From: Pseudomonadota bacterium
Lineage (GTDB): Bacteria > Pseudomonadota > Gammaproteobacteria > Burkholderiales > Burkholderiaceae_C
DNA length: 12,116 bases
Assembly: GCA_018241985.1 (NCBI GenBank)
Contig: JAFECV010000019.1
Coordinates: forward strand, 1-12,116
Direction of reading: 5' to 3'
A program made the translations under genes and the position numbers. The notes under the pieces are model-generated. The model searched no databases and was not told where the DNA came from. It saw only the letters and a list, made by a program, of their open reading frames with translations. Below are positions 6,699 through 12,116 of this stretch, piece after piece. Position 1 is the first letter of the stretch. Each line of letters starts with the position of its first letter.

Positions 6699-7640
6699 TC
6701 ATGAGTCCTCCCGGATCTGGCGGCCGGTGAGCTTGAGGAACAGGTCCTCCAGGTTCGCCGGCCGGTGCAGGGTGCGCAACTGCGGCATCGCGGCAAGCTG
6801 GGCCAGCAGCGGCCGCGCGTCGCGCGTGTAGAAGAACAGCGTCTCGCCGCTTTGCTCGACCCGCGCCGCCAGTGCGGCGAGCGGCGCATCGCGCAGCGCC
6901 GCCGCGCCGACGCCGTAGACCTCGACCACCTCGGGCTCGAGATGTTCGGCGATCAGCGCGCGCGGCCGGCCCTCGGCGATCTTGCGGCCGTGGTCGATCA
7001 CCAGCAGCCGCGAACAGAGTCGCTCGGCCTCGTCCATGAAGTGCGTGGTCAGCAGGATCGACTTGCCCTGTTGCAGCAGCCGCTGCAACCGCTCCCACAT
7101 CAGGTGCCGCGCCTGCGGATCGAGTCCGGTGGTCGGCTCGTCGAGCAGCAGCAGGCGCGGGTCGTTCACCAGCGCACGCGCCAGGCTCAGGCGCCGGCGC
7201 ATCCCGCCCGACAGTTCGCCGGGCTTGGCCTGCGCCTTGTGCGTGAGCGCGGCGAATTCGAGCAGCGCCGGCACGCGCGCGGCGATCTCGGCGCGCGCCA
7301 GGCCGAAATAGCGCCCGTAGACCTCCAGGTTCTCGGCGCAGGAAAAATCCGGATCCAGCGTGTCGGACTGGCTCACGACGCCGAGCTGCGCCTTGACCGC
7401 GAGCGCGTCGCGCGGCATCTGTAGTGGGCGGTCATAACCCGGCAACAGGTAGCGGATCGTGCCGGCGTCGGGCAGCGTCAACCCCAGGCAGGCGCGGATC
7501 GTCGTGGTCTTGCCGGCGCCGTTCGGGCCGATCACGCCCAGGCATTCGCCGGGTGCGATCTCGAACGACAGGTCTTCGACAGCGAGACTCGTGCCGTAGC
7601 GCTTGTACAGGCGATCGGCTTGAAGAAGAGGTGTCGGCAC
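6699..7640 (-). CDS. ABC transporter ATP-binding protein, NodI-like
   Basis: Cytoplasmic ATPase that drives the NodJ-like permease, 313 residues. Nucleotide-binding motifs are complete: Walker [10 protein letters not shown] (38-46), Q-loop Gln91 in VVSQSD, signature LSGGM (143-147), Walker B LLLLDEP (163-169), D-loop GLD (172-174) and H-loop His200 in [11 protein letters not shown]. The text around these ([20 protein letters not shown], then [12 protein letters not shown]) is the NodI pattern. About 110 residues after the ATPase core (204-313) form the usual C-terminal extension. The GTG at 7640 is the first plausible start before the conserved LYKRYG block; the frame is open much further upstream only because it runs antisense through the next gene. 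There is no strong Shine-Dalgarno. First gene of a two-gene operon with the permease, divergent from the mechanosensitive channel gene. Cargo unknown. Confidence 0.92.
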   Translation of the reverse strand: MPTPLLQADRLYKRYGTSLAVEDLSFEIAPGECLGVIGPNGAGKTTTIRACLGLTLPDAGTIRYLLPGYDRPLQMPRDALAVKAQLGVVSQSDTLDPDFSCAENLEVYGRYFGLARAEIAARVPALLEFAALTHKAQAKPGELSGGMRRRLSLARALVNDPRLLLLDEPTTGLDPQARHLMWERLQRLLQQGKSILLTTHFMDEAERLCSRLLVIDHGRKIAEGRPRALIAEHLEPEVVEVYGVGAAALRDAPLAALAARVEQSGETLFFYTRDARPLLAQLAAMPQLRTLHRPANLEDLFLKLTGRQIREDS

Positions 7641-7745
7641 CGGCGGATTGTGGCGTATCCGACAACCGCTCGACGCGCATCTGCGGCCGGTTCTCCATCG
7701 ATAAACATGGCTTGCACCGGTGCGAAGTAAAGTGGCCGTTGTGCC
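7641..7745. promoter_or_regulatory. Divergent promoter region, ABC exporter / mechanosensitive channel
   Basis: 105 bp serving both genes. It contains a perfect 10-bp palindrome GCACCGGTGC (7714-7723) and is locally less GC-rich around ATCGATAAACATGG (7698-7711). No convincing -35/-10 pair with correct spacing could be assigned on either strand, and neither start codon has a strong ribosome site. Confidence 0.4.
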
Positions 7746-8840
7746 ATGAATTTTCCTGAGCTGGCTCCGCTGACCGCCTGGGCGAACGATTCGTCGCTGC
7801 ACGTGCTGTTTGTCGCCGCGATCGCCATCGTGCTGGCCCTGCTGGTGCATGCGGTGGGCGGTGCGGTGTTGCTGCGCCTGACGCAATCCGCGCCGGTGGC
7901 CGCGAACGTGGCGCGGGAATGCAAGGCGCCGGCCCGGTTGCTGCTGCCCTTGATCGCGCTGCAGGCGGTCTGGCAGGGTGCGCCGGATGATTTTCCGCTG
8001 ATCGACGGCGTGCGCCACGTCAACGGCCTGCTGCTGCTGGCGGCCCTGACCTGGCTGGGCCTGCGCGCGGTGCGTGGCGTGGCGCGTGGCCTGATCGGCC
8101 TGCATCCGCTCGATGTCGCGGACAACCTGAGTGCACGCCGCGTCCACACCCAGACCCGGATGCTGGCGCGCATTGCCAGTTTCACGGTGCTGCTGAGTGG
8201 ACTCGCGCTGATGCTGATGACCTTTCCGGGGGCGCGCCAGTTCGGCGCCAGCCTGCTGGCTTCGGCCGGGTTGGCCGGCCTGGTCGCGGGGATCGCGGCG
8301 CGCCCGATTTTCAGCAACCTGATCGCGGGCCTGCAGATCGCGCTGGCGCAGCCGATCCGGCTCGACGATGTGCTGGTCGTGCAGGGCGAGTGGGGCCGCG
8401 TCGAGGAAATCACCGGCACCTACGTGGTGCTCAGGATCTGGGACGAACGCCGGCTCATCATTCCACTGCAGTGGTTCATCGAGAACCCGTTCCAGAACTG
8501 GACCCGCACGAGCGCCAGCATCATCGGCACGGTGTTCCTGTGGGTCGATTACGGCATGCCGCTCGAGCCGCTGCGCGGCGAGGCGCAGCGCGTCTGCGAG
8601 GCCGCGCCCGAGTGGGACCGGCGTCTGTGCAAGCTTCAGGTGGTCGAGGCGGGGGAGCGATCGATCCAGCTGCGCCTGCTGGTGAGCTCCGCCGCCTCGG
8701 GCCTGAATTGGGACTTGCGCTGCAAGGTGCGCGAGGCGCTGGTGGACTTCATGCAGCGCGAGTATCCGCGGCACCTGCCCTTGATGCGCGCCGAGCTCGC
8801 CGACCCGGATCACAAGGGAAATCAGCCGCAAGCGCAATAA
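7746..8840 (+). CDS. Mechanosensitive ion channel, MscS family
   Basis: Inner-membrane channel of 364 residues that would open on membrane tension to release solutes during hypo-osmotic shock. Likely helices are at 18-44, 63-80, 93-110, 145-162 and the pore helix at 167-200. The pore segment [20 protein letters not shown] followed by [26 protein letters not shown] (167-212) is the MscS signature, with the small-residue Gly/Ala pattern of TM3. It continues into the beta domain ([30 protein letters not shown]) and a C-terminal alpha/beta domain to about 350. The size and extra N-terminal helices fit the larger MscS-like proteins of proteobacteria rather than the 286-residue E. coli MscS. ATG at 7746; no good Shine-Dalgarno is visible. 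Convergent with amn downstream; no functional link to its neighbours is evident. Confidence 0.92.
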   Translation: MNFPELAPLTAWANDSSLHVLFVAAIAIVLALLVHAVGGAVLLRLTQSAPVAANVARECKAPARLLLPLIALQAVWQGAPDDFPLIDGVRHVNGLLLLAALTWLGLRAVRGVARGLIGLHPLDVADNLSARRVHTQTRMLARIASFTVLLSGLALMLMTFPGARQFGASLLASAGLAGLVAGIAARPIFSNLIAGLQIALAQPIRLDDVLVVQGEWGRVEEITGTYVVLRIWDERRLIIPLQWFIENPFQNWTRTSASIIGTVFLWVDYGMPLEPLRGEAQRVCEAAPEWDRRLCKLQVVEAGERSIQLRLLVSSAASGLNWDLRCKVREALVDFMQREYPRHLPLMRAELADPDHKGNQPQAQ

Positions 8841-8880
8841 GGACGCACTTCTTGCGCTATCAAAATAGAAGTCCTGGGTA
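8841..8880. repeat. Short hairpin sequence between convergent genes, possible repeat remnant
   Basis: ACTTCT (8847-8852) pairs with AGAAGT (8867-8872), and inside it CTAT (8857-8860) pairs with ATAG (8865-8868) around CAAA. There is no T-run, so termination is not clear. The core GCTATCAAAATAG resembles, from memory, an abundant Comamonadaceae intergenic repeat; here it would be a short degraded piece. Confidence 0.35.
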
Positions 8881-8903
8881 CAGCGACGATCGGTGAGTGG
8901 CGA

Positions 8904-10403
8904 TCACTGGAACGCGACCTCGGAGAAGCTGCGCAGCTTGCGGCTGTGCAACTGGTCGATGCGCTGCTCGCGCAGCAGCTCGACCGCGCGGATGCCGATG
9001 CGCAGATGCTGGTCGACTCGCTCGCGGTAGAAATGGTTCGCCATGCCGGGCAGCTTGATCTCGCCGTGCAGCGGCTTGTCGGAGACGCACAGCAGCGTGC
9101 CGTACGGCACGCGGAAACGGAAGCCGTTCGCGGCGATGGTCGCGCTCTCCATGTCGAGCGCGACCGCGCGGCTCTGCGAAAAGCGCCGCTGCGGCGTGTT
9201 GTTCGGCAGCAGCTCCCAGTTGCGGTTGTCGGTGCTGGCGACGGTGCCGGTGCGCATGATGCGCTTGAGGTCGTGGCCCGACATGTGCGTGACGTCGGCC
9301 ACCGCCTGCTGCAGCGCGACCTGGATCTCGGCGAGCGCCGGGATCGGCACCCACAGCGGCAGCTCCTCGTCGAGCACATGGTCCTCGCGCACGTAGCCGT
9401 GCGCCAGCACGTAGTCGCCCAGCTGCTGGCTGTTGCGCAGCCCGGCGCAGTGGCCGAGCATCATCCACGCATGCGGGCGCAGCACCGCGACATGGTCGGT
9501 GATGGTCTTCGCGTTCGCCGGGCCGACGCCGATGTTGACCATCGTGATGCCGCTGCGGTCGGTGCGCATCAGGTGGTAGGCCGGCATCTGCGGCAGCCGC
9601 GGCGGCGCCGCGCCGAGTTCGTCGCCGGGCTCGGCCGCCAGGCCGGCGCGGCGCGTGACCACGTTGCCGGGTTCGACGAACGCGACGTAGTCGCTGTCCG
9701 CGCGCGCCATCTCGGCGCGGCCCAGGCGCACGAACTCGTCGATGTAGAACTGGTAGTTCGTGAACAGCACGAAGTTCTGGTACCAGTCGGGCGCGGTGCC
9801 GGTGTAGTGGCGCAGCCGGTGCAGCGAATAGTCGACCCGCGGCGCGGTGAAGAGGGCCAGCGGCTCCGGCTCGCCGGGGCGCGGCTCCCAGGTGCCGTTC
9901 GCGATGCCGTCGTCCATCGCGCCGAGGTCGGGCAGGTCGAACAGGTCGCGCATCAGCTGGCGCCGCTCGGGCGTGAGCGAGCCTTCCAGATGGTCGTTCT
10001 CGGCGAACGAGAAATGCACCGGAATCGGCTGCGTGCTGGTGCCGATCTCCAGGTCGACGTCGTGGTTGCGCAGCAGCAGCCGGAACTGCTCCAGGTAGTA
10101 GTCGCCGAACAGGTCCGGGCGGGTCAGCGTGGTCTCGTAGCGGCCCGGCCCGGCGACGAAGCCGTAGCTCAGCCAGGAGCTGTCGGCCGCACCGCCGGCC
10201 GCGCGCGACACGGTACGGGTCTGGATGCGCACGAACGGGTAGCAGGCGCGCACGTGCCCCGGCAGCGATTCGCCGGCGACGAAGCATTGCATGGCCTGGC
10301 GCAGATGGCCGATCTGCTGGTCGTAGATGGCTTGCACCTGAGCCAGCGCGGCCTGCGGATCACGGTAGAACGCCGGCGCAATGAAGTCGGGTGTCTTGTA
10401 CAT
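8904..10403 (-). CDS. amn: AMP nucleosidase
   Basis: Cytosolic enzyme (EC 3.2.2.4) hydrolysing AMP to adenine and ribose 5-phosphate, thereby tuning the adenylate pool. 499 residues, close to the 484 of E. coli Amn. The N-terminal AMP nucleosidase domain covers about 10-180 (PFVRIQ, GRYETTLTRPDLFGDYYLEQ). The C-terminal nucleoside phosphorylase-like domain covers about 270-480: ITMVNIGVGPANAKTITDHV (286-305), WMMLGHCAGLRNSQQLGDYV, MRTGTVASTDNRNWEL, LDMESATIAANG (416-427, with the ribose-binding Glu419) and CVSDKPLHGEIK (439-450, with Asp442 as base-binding acid). The ATG at 10403 fits the family N-terminus MYKTPDFIAPAFY; the frame is open to 10490 but has no better start, and the ribosome site is weak. 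An inverted repeat lies just upstream (10426-10450). Divergent from the lipoprotein gene and convergent with the channel gene. Confidence 0.96.
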   Translation of the reverse strand: MYKTPDFIAPAFYRDPQAALAQVQAIYDQQIGHLRQAMQCFVAGESLPGHVRACYPFVRIQTRTVSRAAGGAADSSWLSYGFVAGPGRYETTLTRPDLFGDYYLEQFRLLLRNHDVDLEIGTSTQPIPVHFSFAENDHLEGSLTPERRQLMRDLFDLPDLGAMDDGIANGTWEPRPGEPEPLALFTAPRVDYSLHRLRHYTGTAPDWYQNFVLFTNYQFYIDEFVRLGRAEMARADSDYVAFVEPGNVVTRRAGLAAEPGDELGAAPPRLPQMPAYHLMRTDRSGITMVNIGVGPANAKTITDHVAVLRPHAWMMLGHCAGLRNSQQLGDYVLAHGYVREDHVLDEELPLWVPIPALAEIQVALQQAVADVTHMSGHDLKRIMRTGTVASTDNRNWELLPNNTPQRRFSQSRAVALDMESATIAANGFRFRVPYGTLLCVSDKPLHGEIKLPGMANHFYRERVDQHLRIGIRAVELLREQRIDQLHSRKLRSFSEVAFQ

Positions 10404-10425
10404 GGGTCTATTGTGGCCGGTGAAC

Positions 10426-10450
10426 GCGAACAGACGTAACAGATGTTCGC
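10426..10450. promoter_or_regulatory. Perfect inverted repeat upstream of amn (candidate operator)
   Basis: GCGAACA (10426-10432) and TGTTCGC (10444-10450) are exact reverse complements separated by 11 bp, giving a 25-bp dyad whose near edge is 22 bp from the amn start. Inside it AACAGA occurs twice, 9 bp apart (10429-10434 and 10438-10443). The position suits an operator for amn or an RNA hairpin in its leader. No regulator is identified. Confidence 0.5.
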
Positions 10451-10546
10451 AGGCGTCTCGCCGAGGCCCTGGTTCGGAAGTTTGGCGCAAGGGCGGCTCC
10501 TAGAATGGCCGGCACCAGTTACCGACCCGGCTGCCCGGAGACCCCC
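10451..10546 (+). promoter_or_regulatory. Upstream region of the lipoprotein gene
   Basis: Remainder of the divergent gap between amn and the lipoprotein. TAGAAT at 10501-10506 is a fair -10 hexamer, but the best -35 candidate at correct spacing (GAAGTT, 10478-10483) is poor. The ribosome site GGAGA at 10537-10541 sits 5 nt before the ATG and fixes the start. Nothing else recognised. Confidence 0.35.
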
Positions 10547-11611
10547 ATGCACCATCCCGACCGCAGAATCTTCATGACGACCCTGGCCTCGGTCTGGCTG
10601 GCCGGCTGCGGTGGTGGAGGCGGCGGCGATGGGGCAGCGGCGTCATCTGCATCGCCATCGCAAGGTACGTCACCGGCGGGCGGAGGCGGGGTCACGTATG
10701 GCAACCTCTCCGCCGCGTCGCTCGGCGCGAACGCGTCCCTCAATGGCGCCTTGCCGTTTCCGGCCGACAACCCATGGAACCGGGATATCTCCGGCGCGCC
10801 CGTGGACCCGAACTCCGACGCACTGATCGCCAGCATCGGCCTGGGCACCGGGCTGCAGGCCGACTTCGGCTCCGGCCTCTGGCAGGGCGCGCCGATCGGC
10901 ATGCCCTATGTGGTGGTGACCGGCAGCCAGCAGCCGGTGTCCATCGTGTTCACCGCCTATGGCAACGAGAGCAACCCCGGGCCGTACCCGGTGCCGCCGG
11001 ATGCGCCGATCGAAGGCGGCGCCTCCTCGACCGGGGACCGGCATGTGATCGTGGTCGACCGGGACCATCAGCGGCTCTACGAGATGTACAACGCCTTTCC
11101 GAACGCGGACGGCTCCTGGAACGCCGATTGCGGCGCGGTGTTCGATCTGGACAGCGACAACGTGCGCCCCGGCGCCAAGCCGGGGTGGACCAGTGCCGAT
11201 GCGGCGGGCCTGCCGATCTTCCCGGGACTGGCCCGCTACGACGAGGCGGCGCGAGGGCCGGGCGGCGTGCTGCACGCGCTGCGCTTTACCGTGAACGCCA
11301 CGCGCAAGGCCTATGTGCCCCCGGCCAACCACTTTGCGTCGTCCAGCACCGATGCCAATTTGCCGCCGATGGGCATGCGGGTGCGCCTGAAAAGCAGCTA
11401 CGCGATTCCATCCGGCTTTTCCACCGAGACGCGTGCGCTGCTCACTGCCATGCAGGTGTACGGCATGTTCGTCGCGGACAACGGCAGCAGCTGGTACGTC
11501 ACTGGCGCGCCCGATCCGCGCTGGAACAACAGCGTGCTGCGCAGCGAGTTCGCGCAGGTGCTGGGCAGCAATTTCGAAGTGGTGCGGATGGACGGGCTGG
11601 TGTCGGGCTGA
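10547..11611 (+). CDS. Uncharacterised secreted lipoprotein
   Basis: 354-residue precursor of unknown function. The N-terminus MHHPDRRIFMTTLASVWLAGC has a lipobox LAGC with Cys21 as the lipidated residue, so it should be anchored in the cell envelope. The Arg6-Arg7-x-Phe9 pair looks like a Tat motif (RRxF), raising the possibility of export of a folded protein. A Gly/Ser/Ala linker covers about 22-50. The globular part, 65-354, is rich in Trp, Asn, Pro and Gly. Distinct blocks are FPADNPWNRDISGAPVD, HVIVVDRDHQRLYEMYNAF (166-184), PGWTSADAAGLPIFPGLARY (212-231), VLHALRFTV (241-249) and MFVADNGSSWYVTGAPDPRW (307-326). I have an impression of similar hypothetical proteins in other soil bacteria but know no activity for them. 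ATG at 10547 is chosen for its GGAGA site; ATG at 10574 would remove the twin arginine. Convergent with the glutathione reductase gene 53 bp downstream. Confidence 0.85.
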   Translation: MHHPDRRIFMTTLASVWLAGCGGGGGGDGAAASSASPSQGTSPAGGGGVTYGNLSAASLGANASLNGALPFPADNPWNRDISGAPVDPNSDALIASIGLGTGLQADFGSGLWQGAPIGMPYVVVTGSQQPVSIVFTAYGNESNPGPYPVPPDAPIEGGASSTGDRHVIVVDRDHQRLYEMYNAFPNADGSWNADCGAVFDLDSDNVRPGAKPGWTSADAAGLPIFPGLARYDEAARGPGGVLHALRFTVNATRKAYVPPANHFASSSTDANLPPMGMRVRLKSSYAIPSGFSTETRALLTAMQVYGMFVADNGSSWYVTGAPDPRWNNSVLRSEFAQVLGSNFEVVRMDGLVSG

Positions 11612-11664
11612 CCGGCCGTGTCTGCGGCTGGCGGTTTCGGCGCCGCGGCCACGCGCTGCGCGCG

Positions 11665-12116
11665 TCAGCCCTGAACCGGCTCGCGCATCGTGACGAACTC
11701 CTCGGCCGCGGTCGGGTGAATGCCGATGGTGCTGTCGAACAGCGCCTTGGTCGTGCCGGCCTTCAAGGCGACGGCAAACCCCTGCACGATCTCGCCGGCG
11801 TCGGGACCGACCATGTGCAGCCCGACGACGCGGTCGCTCTGTGCGTCGACCACCAGCTTCATCAGCGTGCGCTCGCTGCTGCCGCTCAAGGTGTGCTTGA
11901 GCGGCCGGAACTCGCTGCGGTACACGGTGACGCTGCCGAATCGCTCGCGCGCCTCGGCTTGCGTGTAGCCGACGGTCGCGATGGGCGGATGTGTGAACAC
12001 CGCGGTCGGCACGAACTCGTAGCGCATGTCGTAGGGCGGCTGTCCGCCGGGCGGCGGAAACAGGCGGTCGACCAGCGCCATCGCCTCGGCCAGCGCGACC
12101 GGGGTCAGCTCGATCC
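11665..12116 (-). CDS. gor: Glutathione-disulfide reductase, C-terminal part (5' end outside window)
   Basis: Cytosolic flavoenzyme that reduces glutathione disulfide with NADPH. Only the last 149 residues are in the window; the FAD and NADPH domains and the redox disulfide are beyond the edge. The visible part opens [19 protein letters not shown], the end of the FAD domain, then the dimerisation domain from [20 protein letters not shown] onward. [14 protein letters not shown] near the C-terminus carries the His-Pro pair whose His is the catalytic base reaching into the partner subunit, together with its Glu. This motif and the [11 protein letters not shown] block match glutathione reductase better than mercuric reductase or dihydrolipoamide dehydrogenase; with the N-terminus missing, another member of the disulfide reductase family is not fully excluded. 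Convergent with the lipoprotein gene; the 53 bp between them hold no clear terminator. Confidence 0.9.
   Translation of the reverse strand, partial: IELTPVALAEAMALVDRLFPPPGGQPPYDMRYEFVPTAVFTHPPIATVGYTQAEARERFGSVTVYRSEFRPLKHTLSGSSERTLMKLVVDAQSDRVVGLHMVGPDAGEIVQGFAVALKAGTTKALFDSTIGIHPTAAEEFVTMREPVQG

Noticed and set aside
7641..8837. Upstream continuation of the ATPase frame (minus strand) antisense to the mechanosensitive channel gene
   Set aside because: The ABC domain starts just after the GTG at 7640; the extra 400 residues have no domain-like pattern while the opposite strand encodes a clear MscS protein.
8841..8903. Intrinsic terminator between the channel gene and amn
   Set aside because: The 6-bp stem has a 14-nt loop and there is no T-run on either strand.
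8946..10439. Long plus-strand frame opposite amn
   Set aside because: Its translation is His/Arg/Val/Ala-rich with no recognisable domain; the minus strand carries full-length AMP nucleosidase.
10480..10506. Sigma-54 promoter upstream of the lipoprotein
   Set aside because: TGGCGC is present, but the TTGC element at the required spacing is absent.
1..12116. Insertion sequences, CRISPR arrays, tRNA or rRNA genes, prophage
   Set aside because: No transposase or integrase-like protein, no regularly spaced repeats and no cloverleaf or rRNA-like sequence was seen on either strand.

Overview
The window is GC-rich, densely coded chromosomal DNA from a Gram-negative bacterium. It most likely comes from a betaproteobacterium of the order Burkholderiales, probably a Comamonadaceae-type genus. 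The support is a general porin of the beta-proteobacterial type (GNVTLWGVID start, terminal Phe), a NodI/NodJ-like ABC exporter pair, AMP nucleosidase, and two intergenic sequences that resemble, from memory, dispersed repeats of Comamonadaceae genomes. The genus assignment is inference. I saw no transposase, integrase, tRNA, rRNA or CRISPR array.

Layout. 1-827 (+): C-terminal part of a major facilitator transporter. 877-1872 (+): AraC-family regulator. 1882-1986: an imperfect inverted repeat of about 27 bp per arm, filling the gap between convergent genes. 1986-3041 (-): a zinc-dependent beta-keto acid cleavage enzyme (BKACE/DUF849 family). 3042-3245: control region rich in palindromes and short direct repeats. 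3246-4274 (-): a second AraC-family regulator of the same subfamily. 4275-4517: divergent control region. 4518-5684 (+): porin, followed by a clear intrinsic terminator at 5723-5754. 5760-6569 (-) and 6699-7640 (-): ABC-2 permease and ATPase of the NodJ/NodI type, separated by a 129-bp gap carrying a hairpin-rich repeat. 7746-8840 (+): MscS-family mechanosensitive channel. 8904-10403 (-): AMP nucleosidase (amn), with a perfect inverted repeat just upstream of its start. 10547-11611 (+): an uncharacterised lipoprotein with a lipobox and a Tat-like twin arginine. 11665-12116 (-): C-terminal third of glutathione reductase, running off the window.

Functionally, the first 5.7 kb reads as a small catabolic module: outer-membrane entry (porin), inner-membrane uptake (MFS transporter), one key catabolic enzyme (BKACE) and two related AraC regulators. 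BKACE enzymes condense a beta-keto acid with acetyl-CoA to give acetoacetate and a new acyl-CoA. The substrate here cannot be read from sequence, which makes this module the best candidate for undescribed biology in the window. The rest (exporter, channel, nucleotide salvage, lipoprotein, glutathione redox) looks like ordinary housekeeping or envelope genes, apart from the lipoprotein of unknown function.
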